A stretch of 64,000 bases of DNA from Microbacterium sp. 8M (GTDB lineage: Bacteria > Actinomycetota > Actinomycetes > Actinomycetales > Microbacteriaceae), in NCBI RefSeq assembly GCF_902506375.1, contig NZ_LR733284.1, positions 434,077-498,076 on the forward strand, read 5' to 3'. The notes under the pieces were generated by a model, which saw only the letters and a list, made by a program, of their open reading frames with translations, was not told where the DNA came from and did no database searches. How positions within the stretch are numbered: position 1 is the stretch's first letter; the number at the start of each line of letters is the position of its first letter. Shown here one piece after another: positions 1 to 6,438 of this stretch. The position numbers and the translations under genes are program-made.

Positions 1-58
1 CCCGGATCACCGGAACGGCACGCTGCGCATCGGTCCGGTGCGGATCGGTGGGGCGCAT
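1..58 (-). CDS. LacI-type sugar-binding protein, N-terminal fragment (duplicate copy, runs off window)
   Basis: On the minus strand an ATG at 58-56 opens the same reading frame as the complete copy that starts at 6324. The first 19 codons are identical, and the gene leaves the window at base 1. Its ribosome-binding site (GAGGAGG on the minus strand) is also duplicated. Whether the rest of this copy is intact cannot be seen. Confidence 0.6.
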   Translation of the reverse strand, partial: MRPTDPHRTDAQRAVPVIR

Positions 59-129
59 GACGGGCCTCCTCGCGGTCGTGCGTCGCGCCGGGAGCGATCG
101 CCCGGCGCCCCTCACGTTAGCGCCGTCGG

Positions 130-172
130 TCACGACTGCACCCGGAACGCGATCACGCGGGCCTCCGGCGCG
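130..172 (-). pseudogene. 3' remnant of FAD-dependent oxidoreductase (14 codons and stop)
   Basis: Reading the minus strand from 172, the segment encodes the final residues of the oxidoreductase (ending AFRVQS, stop at 132-130), identical to the end of the full gene at 6396. It has no start and no upstream part: at 172/173 it is joined directly to the sequence just past the hydroxyacid dehydrogenase stop. It marks the junction of the inferred duplication. Confidence 0.7.
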
Positions 173-174
173 GG

Positions 175-1122
175 TCAGCGGACCGGGTGGATCGGGCCCT
201 CGCCGCGCAGGACGGCGAGGGCGTTGTCGAGAGCCATCCGGCCCATGTTGTCGACGGCCTGGGTGGTCTGCGCCCCGAGATGCGGGGTCACCGTGACCCG
301 GTCGCCGAGGTCTGCGGCGAGGAGGGGGCTCGCGCTCGCCGCGGTGTCGCCGTCCAGGGTGTCCGCAGCGTAGGCGGCGAGCCCGCCCGTGCGCAGGGCC
401 GTGGCGAGGGCCGCCTCGTCCACGAGGTCGGGGCGGGCGGTGTTGACGATCACGGCGCCGGGGCGGATCGTCGCGAGCCGTTCCGCGTCGACGAGGCGCT
501 GTCCGCCGGGGGCGTGCAGCGTGATCACGTCGGCGGTGCGGAACAGGGCGTCGAGGGTGGCGGGCTCGGCGCCGGCAGCGCGCACGGCATCGTCGGGCAG
601 GAACGGATCCGAGGCGAGGATCCGGGATCCGAATCCGCTCAACCGCTTCGCGACGCCCTGGCCGATGCGGCCGAAGCCGACGATCCCGACGGTCGCGGCG
701 CCGAGCTCGCGCCCGCGGCGCACGGCCCAGTCGCCCGCACGCACGCGGCGGTCGCCGTCGGCGATGCCGCGCAGGGCCGCGAGCATGAGACCCACGGCGT
801 GGTCGGCGACGGCATCCGCGTTGGCGCCGGGGGTGTTGGTGACCGGGATGCCGCGGCTGCGTGCGGCGGCGAGGTCGACGGCTTCGGTGCCGACGCCGTA
901 GCGTGCGATCACCGCGAGCCGAGGTGCGGCGGCCAGGTGCTCGGCGGTGACCGGGCCGGTGCCGGCGATCCACGCGTCCGCGTCGCGCAGCAGGGGGCGC
1001 AGCTCGGCGAGGTCGTGGTGCGCGGGTCCGCGCACCACGACGTGGCCCGCTGACTCGGCGCGGGAGACGAGGTCGAGGTCGCCGTCGGAGAACGAACGGC
1101 TGGTGGCGAGGATCACGCCCAT
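175..1122 (-). CDS. D-2-hydroxyacid dehydrogenase, NAD-dependent (phosphoglycerate dehydrogenase-like)
   Basis: A 315-residue protein with the two-domain fold of D-isomer-specific 2-hydroxyacid dehydrogenases. The NAD-binding Rossmann motif GFGRIG lies near residue 155. NTARPDLVDE supplies the expected active-site Arg region, and PHLGAQT near the C terminus carries the catalytic His. It would interconvert a 2-keto acid and a D-2-hydroxy acid in the cytoplasm. The start overlaps the stop of the upstream kinase gene (TGATG), which implies translational coupling in the cupin-kinase-dehydrogenase operon. The substrate is not evident; from context it is probably an acid derived from the sugar handled by the kinase. 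The stop sits two bases from the duplication junction. Confidence 0.85.
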   Translation of the reverse strand: MGVILATSRSFSDGDLDLVSRAESAGHVVVRGPAHHDLAELRPLLRDADAWIAGTGPVTAEHLAAAPRLAVIARYGVGTEAVDLAAARSRGIPVTNTPGANADAVADHAVGLMLAALRGIADGDRRVRAGDWAVRRGRELGAATVGIVGFGRIGQGVAKRLSGFGSRILASDPFLPDDAVRAAGAEPATLDALFRTADVITLHAPGGQRLVDAERLATIRPGAVIVNTARPDLVDEAALATALRTGGLAAYAADTLDGDTAASASPLLAADLGDRVTVTPHLGAQTTQAVDNMGRMALDNALAVLRGEGPIHPVR

Positions 1123-2624
1123 CAGGCCGCCCCGTCCGGGGTGCGACCGGCGAACCAGGGGGCGAGCGCCGTGTACGCCTCCGTGAATCGACGGTGCCGT
1201 CGCAGGTGCTCGGCGTGCCGGGCCGGATCCGGAAGGAACTCGGCGGTGACCTCGCTGAGGCTCCGGGCGACGGAGAACTCGGCAAGGCCCAGCCCGACCG
1301 CACCGGTGACGGCGGCGCCCAGGCTGTTGGCCTCCTCCACGATCGTGCGCCGGCGCACGGGCACGCCCCAGACGTCCGCCAGCACGGCCAGCCAGGCGTC
1401 GCTCTGCGCTCCGCCGCCGACCGCGTCGATGCGGTCGATCACGGCGCCGGACGCGCGGAACGCATCGATGCAGGTGAGGAGGTTGTAGGCCACGCCCTCG
1501 AGCACCGCCCGCACGAGGTGCTCCCGGCGGTGGTGACGGCCGATGCCGACGAAGGCGCCGCGCGCGTGCGGATCCCACAGGGGCGAGCGCTCGCCGAGCA
1601 GATAGGGCAGGAAGTACAGCCCTTCGGTGTCGAGGTCGCCTCCGGCGTCGGCCGTGAGGCGCGCGGTCTCGGGACGTGACGGATCCGGGCTGAGCGCCTC
1701 GGCGATCCACTGCACCGAGGCGCCGCCGGCCTGCATGGTCGCGGTGGGCACGAAGCTGCGCGGCACCACATTGTCGAACGTCATGGTGCGCATGCCCGGG
1801 TCGTGCAGCGGTGCGTCGGCGGCGAAGGAGATCCACGAAGACGTCCCCAGGCACACGTACGCACCATCCTCGGGTGCGACGACACCGGATCCGACGGCGG
1901 CCAGCGGACCGTCGCCGCCACCTGTCACGACGCGGGTCGATGCGGGCAGGCCGAGCGCGACGGCCGCGTCCGGGGTGAGCGTGCCCACAATGGATGTCGA
2001 CTCGAGGATCTCCGGGAACAGGGCGGGATCCAGGCGGGCGGCGGCGAGCACCTCACCCGACCATGCGCCCGCGATCTGGTCGTAGGCGTTGGTGCCGCTC
2101 GCATCGGAGCGGTCCGTGGCGAGTCGCCCGGTCAGACGCAGCACGATGAAGTCCTTCGCGACGCACACCCGACGCACGCGTTCCCAGTTCTCGGGTTCGT
2201 TGTCGCGCACCCACATGACCTTCTCCACGGAGTAGGTGGGGTTCAGGCGGTGCCCGAGGATCCGGTACGCGTGTTCCCTGCCGAGAGCGGACTCGAGCTC
2301 GCGCTGCTGCGCGCCGGAGCGGGTGTCGGCCCAGATGATCGCGGGACGGACCGGCGCGCCCTCGCCATCGAGCAGCACGGCGCCCATCATCTGGCCGCTG
2401 ACCACGACGCCCGCCACGTCGGACGGCGTGGTGCCGGTGCGGGCGAGCAGGTCGCGGGTGGCGGCGACGACGGCGTTCCACCAGTCCTCGGGGTTCTGCT
2501 CGGCGACGCCCCCGTCGGCGAAGTGCGCCGGATAGGCCACGGTGACGGCGGCGACGAGGCGCCCGTCATCGTGGTGCAGGGACGCCTTGTTCCCCGTGGT
2601 GCCGAGGTCGTGTGCGATGAGCAT
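1122..2624 (-). CDS. FGGY-family carbohydrate kinase (xylulokinase-like)
   Basis: A 500-residue kinase of the FGGY family, usual length. The N-terminal nucleotide-binding motif HDLGTTGNK starts near residue 4, and the second ATPase-fold domain has GGGAQSDAW near residue 405. ATP-dependent phosphorylation of a ketose or polyol is the family reaction. It sits 15 bp after the cupin isomerase gene and overlaps the dehydrogenase gene, so the three form one transcript. It is clearly different from the 444-residue xylulokinase at 35408, which sits next to xylose isomerase, so its substrate is likely another sugar. Start chosen at ATG 2624 because it opens directly onto the conserved DLGTT motif. Confidence 0.85.
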   Translation of the reverse strand: MLIAHDLGTTGNKASLHHDDGRLVAAVTVAYPAHFADGGVAEQNPEDWWNAVVAATRDLLARTGTTPSDVAGVVVSGQMMGAVLLDGEGAPVRPAIIWADTRSGAQQRELESALGREHAYRILGHRLNPTYSVEKVMWVRDNEPENWERVRRVCVAKDFIVLRLTGRLATDRSDASGTNAYDQIAGAWSGEVLAAARLDPALFPEILESTSIVGTLTPDAAVALGLPASTRVVTGGGDGPLAAVGSGVVAPEDGAYVCLGTSSWISFAADAPLHDPGMRTMTFDNVVPRSFVPTATMQAGGASVQWIAEALSPDPSRPETARLTADAGGDLDTEGLYFLPYLLGERSPLWDPHARGAFVGIGRHHRREHLVRAVLEGVAYNLLTCIDAFRASGAVIDRIDAVGGGAQSDAWLAVLADVWGVPVRRRTIVEEANSLGAAVTGAVGLGLAEFSVARSLSEVTAEFLPDPARHAEHLRRHRRFTEAYTALAPWFAGRTPDGAA

Positions 2625-2638
2625 GGCGCGGTCTCCGG

Positions 2639-3217
2639 TCAGGCGCCGGCGTAGGGGCGCAGCTCCACGCCCTCCGCCGTGCGATGCGCGCGGGACCCCA
2701 TGCCGTGCTCGAGCACCCAGCCGTAGTCGTGACCGGCTCCGCCAGGGTAGACGGCGAGAAAGGCGTACGGCTCGTCGCCCGTGTTCACGGAACGGTGCGC
2801 CCAGCCCGGAGGGATGTACCCGATCGTGCCGGGCTGCATGTCGAGCCACTCGGTGCGCTCGCCGTCGAACATGAGGAGGCCGCCGGTGCCTTTCAGCGCG
2901 AGGTAGATCTCGCCCTGATGGTCGGGGTGCTGGTGCCCCTTCGTCATCCACAGCTCGCCGGCGGTGGCGCCGGGCATGATCGTGGTGATCGACTGCGGCA
3001 GTTCGCGATCGATCTCGGGGACAGGGGAGCTGGTCACGGTGTAGACGACGGGATTCTCGCCCTCGGCGGCCTCGCGCCACGCCTGCTCATCGAGGAACAG
3101 CCCCTCCAGATCGGACATGCGACGGGTGAGCGTCGGCCCCTCGGGTGCGAGCGTCAGTCTCTCTGCGTCGAAGGCGATCGCGAACGGCGCGATCGGTGGG
3201 GTGCGGAACGCGGGCAT
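2639..3217 (-). CDS. Cupin-type phosphosugar isomerase (glucose-6-phosphate isomerase cupin family)
   Basis: A 192-residue single-domain cupin. The first metal-binding motif is GHQHPDHQGEIY (His, His, His and Glu ligands) around residue 105, and the second cupin motif with its His lies in PPGWAHRSVNTGDEP. This resembles the archaeal-type cupin phosphoglucose isomerase family, which isomerises phosphorylated aldoses and ketoses using a metal. First gene of an operon with the FGGY kinase and hydroxyacid dehydrogenase. The start at ATG 3217 is supported by a strong GGAGGT Shine-Dalgarno five bases upstream; an in-frame ATG further upstream would put the operators inside the gene. Actual substrate unknown; isomerase assignment is by family. 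Confidence 0.75.
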   Translation of the reverse strand: MPAFRTPPIAPFAIAFDAERLTLAPEGPTLTRRMSDLEGLFLDEQAWREAAEGENPVVYTVTSSPVPEIDRELPQSITTIMPGATAGELWMTKGHQHPDHQGEIYLALKGTGGLLMFDGERTEWLDMQPGTIGYIPPGWAHRSVNTGDEPYAFLAVYPGGAGHDYGWVLEHGMGSRAHRTAEGVELRPYAGA

Positions 3218-3247
3218 CGTTACCTCCGGGCCGGGCGCGGCGCGCCT

Positions 3248-3289
3248 CCTGTCATTACAAGTTGGAGCATACCTGTTATTACAGGTTGG
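3248..3289. promoter_or_regulatory. Two tandem operator-like palindromes upstream of the cupin operon
   Basis: Two 18-bp direct repeats begin at 3248 and 3272, 24 bp apart, and agree at 16 of 18 positions. Each holds an imperfect palindrome of the form CCTGTnATTACAGG. They lie 31-72 bp upstream of the cupin start, where a repressor or activator would act. The DeoR regulator at 4520 is the nearest candidate partner, but a GntR-type protein encoded elsewhere is equally possible from the motif alone. Confidence 0.65.
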
Positions 3290-3362
3290 TGTCCAGCGTT
3301 CTGCCGGCCCCGGCCCGCATCGGTCGCGCCGGGCGCGCGGGGTGAGCGGCGAGGCATCCGCG

Positions 3363-4391
3363 TCAGCGCTGCGCGAGATCCGCATCCCGAGAACGCTCCT
3401 GCCGATCCCGACTGCGCGCCCGGTCCAGGTGCGCCCGCCCTGCGTCCTCGAACGCGCGCGTCAGCTGCTCGCGCCCGGGGTACGCGGCGTGGCCGGCCGG
3501 CAGCACGGCGAGCTCGAGCACGCCCGCGGACCGGGCCACGGCGTTCGCGATCGCGAACTGGCCCTGTGGCGGGACGTTCGCATCCCAGAGGGCCGCTTCC
3601 ACGCGCACCGGGATCCGGTTCAGCAGCATCGCGGTGGAGGCGTCGAACAGCCGCAGCACGTCGCGGGCCGCAGGGTGGGCCTGCACGTGTCGGCGCAGGG
3701 CCTCGCCGCTGCCCAGGCATCGCACGGCGAGCCGTTCGTCGTGCTGCCCGAAGCTCGGCACGACGAGCGTCGCCGCGATGTAGCGGTCGTCCCAGGGCAG
3801 CGCCAGTGCGCCGATCCCGCCGCCGAAGCTCTCGCCGACGTACGCGAGAGGCAGCGGGCCGGCGAGCGTGCACAGCGCATCGGCGGCGAGCCACAGGTCG
3901 CGCGCGCACAGCCCCAGCACGGACCGGTCGGGATCCTCGAGTCCGGCGACGACGTGGTCGTCCCGCGTCGAGGGGGCGCCCACGCCGGTGTTGAGCGCGC
4001 CGAGACCGCGTGCCACGGGGAAGATCACCGCCGCGTCGTCGGGCACCCGGGCGAAGTCGGGTGCCGCCCGCCCGCCGTAGCCGTGCCCGTGCACGATGCC
4101 GATCCTTGCGGGGCCGCCGAGCGGCTCCGCAAGCCACGCACGCAGCCGGGTGCCGTCGGCGCCGGTGTGCTCCACGATCGACAGCCGACGACCGTCCTGC
4201 GCGCCGAGCGGGGTGCGCTCCGGTGAGACGTCGATGCGTTCCGCGTCCGCGCGCCAGGCCCGCCAGCGCTCGGTGAAGCCGTCCGGCACGGGCACGGGCT
4301 CCACGCGTCGCAGCGCGGGCGGATCGAAGCCGTAGGTGCCGTCGAGCTGCGCTTCGGGGAACCAGTCGCGATACGGGGCCGGGATCGTCAT
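3363..4391 (-). CDS. Alpha/beta hydrolase, acetylxylan esterase-like
   Basis: A 342-residue alpha/beta hydrolase. The nucleophile elbow GESFGG places the catalytic Ser at about residue 188. An oxyanion-region motif HGHGYGG lies upstream, and a late His in LPAGHAAY is the likely catalytic His. The overall pattern resembles acetylxylan esterases and cephalosporin-C deacetylases, which remove acetyl groups from sugars. There is no signal peptide, so it should act in the cytoplasm on imported sugars. It is separated by 145 bp and the operator pair from the cupin operon and is divergent from the DeoR gene. Ends in an Arg/Asp-rich tail of low complexity. Confidence 0.7.
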   Translation of the reverse strand: MTIPAPYRDWFPEAQLDGTYGFDPPALRRVEPVPVPDGFTERWRAWRADAERIDVSPERTPLGAQDGRRLSIVEHTGADGTRLRAWLAEPLGGPARIGIVHGHGYGGRAAPDFARVPDDAAVIFPVARGLGALNTGVGAPSTRDDHVVAGLEDPDRSVLGLCARDLWLAADALCTLAGPLPLAYVGESFGGGIGALALPWDDRYIAATLVVPSFGQHDERLAVRCLGSGEALRRHVQAHPAARDVLRLFDASTAMLLNRIPVRVEAALWDANVPPQGQFAIANAVARSAGVLELAVLPAGHAAYPGREQLTRAFEDAGRAHLDRARSRDRQERSRDADLAQR

Positions 4392-4519
4392 GGGCGGGTC
4401 CTCTCGGGCGGTGCCACGGCAGGCGACCGCACGCGACGGCCGCCGGTGCCTGCTCGACGGGGCGCCGGACCGCGGGGCGGGCGCATGGCAGACTGGAGCC
4501 GCGATCGGAAGGAGCGCAG
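4392..4519. promoter_or_regulatory. Divergent promoter region between hydrolase and DeoR genes
   Basis: 128 bp between two divergent starts, the natural place for the DeoR protein to control both. A GGAAGGAG ribosome-binding site precedes the GTG start at 4520. I could not identify a convincing palindrome or -35/-10 pair here. Confidence 0.45.
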
Positions 4520-5302
4520 GTGCTGGTATCGGAGCGTCGTGAGCGCATCCTCGCGCACGTCCGCGAGCGCGGCACTGCGACGATCCCCGAACTGGCCGGG
4601 ATCCTGGGCGTGAGCCCGATGACGATCCGCCGTGACATCGACCTGCTGGCCGACGAGGGCGCCGTGCGCAAGGTGCGCGGCGGGGTCAGGGCCGCGCCGC
4701 TCGCCGGATCGCTGCGTGCGGCGGCAGGAACGGTCAGCGCGGAGCACCGGGCCGTGGCGGCGCTCGCCGCGGGTCTCGTCGAGCCGGGCATGGCCATCGG
4801 GATCTCGGGCGGGACGATCTCGCTCGCGCTCGCCGAGGCGCTCGCCGGGGTGCCCGAGCTGACCGTGGTGACCAACTCCCTGCCCGTGTCGGAGCTGTTC
4901 GCCGGGCCGGAGCGCGCCGACGAGCCCTACACCCAGACCGTCGTGCTGACGGGCGGAGTCCGCACGCCGGCGCAGGCGATGGTGGGTCCCGTGGCCGTCC
5001 GCGCGCTCGAGCAGCTGCACTGCGACGTCGTGTTCCTCGACGTGCACGGCCTGGACGTGCAGGCCGGGATGACGACGATGAACCTGCTCGAGGCGGAGAC
5101 GGATCGGGCTTTCATGGCCGCAGGGCGCGAGGTCGTCGTGCTCGCCGACCATGGGCGCTGGGGAACCGTGGGACTCACGACCATCGCCGACCTGGACGAG
5201 ATCGACCGCCTGGTGATCGACGCCCGGCTCGAGGAGAGCGCACGGGTGCAGCTCGCCGAGCACGTGGGGGAGCTGCTCATCGCAGACCTCGGCGAGGGCT
5301 GA
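4520..5302 (+). CDS. DeoR/GlpR-family transcriptional regulator
   Basis: A 260-residue regulator of standard length. Residues 4-57 form the DeoR winged helix-turn-helix (RRERILAHV... ending MTIRRDIDLLADEGAVRKVRGG). The remaining region is the DeoRC sugar-phosphate sensor domain, with the ISGGTIS and TNSLPV motifs and an ADHGRWG segment typical of the effector-binding fold. DeoR proteins usually repress sugar operons and are relieved by a phosphorylated sugar, which fits the neighbouring kinase and isomerase. GTG start chosen for the Shine-Dalgarno eight bases upstream. The gene is convergent with the LacI-like gene, with 11 bp between the stops. Confidence 0.88.
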   Translation: MLVSERRERILAHVRERGTATIPELAGILGVSPMTIRRDIDLLADEGAVRKVRGGVRAAPLAGSLRAAAGTVSAEHRAVAALAAGLVEPGMAIGISGGTISLALAEALAGVPELTVVTNSLPVSELFAGPERADEPYTQTVVLTGGVRTPAQAMVGPVAVRALEQLHCDVVFLDVHGLDVQAGMTTMNLLEAETDRAFMAAGREVVVLADHGRWGTVGLTTIADLDEIDRLVIDARLEESARVQLAEHVGELLIADLGEG

Positions 5303-5313
5303 GCGCGCGGAGG

Positions 5314-6324
5314 TCATCCTCGGCGGGAGCCGGAGCCGGACTGCGAGCCGGAGCCTGGGCGCGCGTCCGGTTCGGCATGCGCACCCGAGCCGGTGCGTGC
5401 GCGTCGACGGCCCGGCTCGGATCCCCCGACCGTGCTCCGGCGCTCGATCAGCCGGAAGCCGACGGTGACGTGCCGCACGGGCAGGTCCGCACCGGGCGGA
5501 GCGGTCAGCTGACGCTCCAGCTCCGTGAACGCGGCGTTCACGAGCTGCTCGTGATCGGGGGCGACCGTGGTGAGGGCCGGGATCGCGAAGCGCGCCGCGC
5601 GGATGTCGTCGATGCCGGTCACGGCGACGTCGTCGGGCACGGTGCGCCCCGCGGCGTGCAGTGCGGCCAGCGCGCCGAGCGCCACCGAGTCGTTCGCGCA
5701 GACGATGCCGTCGAGGTCGCCGATCATGCCCAGCATCTCGGCCGTCGCCCGTTCGCCCTCCTCGGCCGAGAACGCGGACACCTGCGCGACGGCTGCCGGA
5801 TCCACGCGCACCCCGGCTGCCTGCATGCCCTCCATGTACCCGGCGTGGCGGCGATCGGCGGCGTCGGAGGGGCGCGCGTCGCGGCGCCCGATGAACGCGA
5901 TCCTGCGGCGGCCGAGGCCGAGCAGGTGCTCCGTGGCGAGGCGGGCGGCGGCGCGGTTGTCGATCGTGACGTGCGTGAACGGGCTCGCCTGGATGTGCTC
6001 GCCGAGCAGGACCAGGGGGCCCGGGGCCGTGCGCCGGGTGAGGTCGCCGACCGTCAGCGACCGGGGGATGTGGATGAGACCGTCGATCGGGGGCAGGCCC
6101 ACGCCGTCGGCCACGGCGATCTCTCGGGCGTGGTCGCCCTCGGTCTGCACGATGAGCACGGCGAGCCCGCGCTCATCGGCGCGGCGCACGAGCAGCGACG
6201 TCAGCTCCGCGAAGTACGGTTCCTCGAGGTCGGGCACCGCGAGCGCGACGAGCCCGGTGCGCGGAGCCCGGATCACCGGAACGGCACGCTGCGCATCGGT
6301 CCGGTGCGGATCGGTGGGGCGCAT
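5314..6324 (-). CDS. LacI-type sugar-binding domain protein lacking the DNA-binding domain
   Basis: A 336-residue protein whose residues 24-310 align by eye with the periplasmic-binding-like effector domain of LacI regulators (ALAVPDLEEPYFAEL, FIGRRDARPSD, CANDSVALGALAALH). The approximately 55-residue N-terminal helix-turn-helix and hinge are absent: the start is MRPTDPHRTDAQ and runs straight into the sensor domain. The start is supported by a GAGGAGG site seven bases upstream, and the preceding 70 bp do not encode a helix-turn-helix in any frame I checked. The C-terminal 25 residues are a Gly/Ser/Arg-rich tail. It has no signal peptide, so it is probably a cytoplasmic sugar-binding protein; it could be a decoy, a subunit partner or a decayed regulator. 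Its closest relative in the window appears to be the LacI at 48430. Confidence 0.75.
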   Translation of the reverse strand: MRPTDPHRTDAQRAVPVIRAPRTGLVALAVPDLEEPYFAELTSLLVRRADERGLAVLIVQTEGDHAREIAVADGVGLPPIDGLIHIPRSLTVGDLTRRTAPGPLVLLGEHIQASPFTHVTIDNRAAARLATEHLLGLGRRRIAFIGRRDARPSDAADRRHAGYMEGMQAAGVRVDPAAVAQVSAFSAEEGERATAEMLGMIGDLDGIVCANDSVALGALAALHAAGRTVPDDVAVTGIDDIRAARFAIPALTTVAPDHEQLVNAAFTELERQLTAPPGADLPVRHVTVGFRLIERRSTVGGSEPGRRRARTGSGAHAEPDARPGSGSQSGSGSRRG

Positions 6325-6438
6325 GACGGGCCTCCTCGCGGTCGTGCGTCGCGCCGGGAGCGATCGCCCGGCGCCCCTCACGTTAGCGCCGTCGGTCACG
6401 ACTGCACCCGGAACGCGATCACGCGGGCCTCCGGCGCG
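6267..6438. repeat. 172-bp exact direct repeat, copy 2
   Basis: Identical to bases 1-172. Here it sits in its complete context, spanning the start of the LacI-like gene, a 71-bp spacer and the 3' end of the FAD oxidoreductase gene. The sequence diverges from copy 1 immediately after 6438, inside the oxidoreductase gene. Confidence 0.9.

Larger units (their letters stand above)
1..172. repeat. 172-bp exact direct repeat, copy 1 (end of an upstream duplicated unit)
   Basis: Bases 1-172 are identical to 6267-6438, an offset of 6266 bp. The segment carries the first 19 codons of the LacI-like gene on the minus strand, its leader, and the last 14 codons of the FAD oxidoreductase gene. Identity stops abruptly after base 172, two bases outside the stop codon of the hydroxyacid dehydrogenase gene. 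The simplest reading is that 173-6438 is one unit of a tandem duplication and the window starts in the last 172 bp of the preceding unit. Confidence 0.9.

Noticed and set aside
1..172. Repeat as the end of an insertion sequence or integrated element.
   Set aside because: No transposase, terminal inverted repeat or target duplication is visible, and the repeat covers ordinary coding sequence of the adjacent genes.
2684..4226. Long plus-strand frames antisense to the cupin and hydrolase genes.
   Set aside because: The minus-strand genes have conserved motifs, ribosome-binding sites and operators; the antisense products are low-complexity Arg/Ala/Gly sequence.
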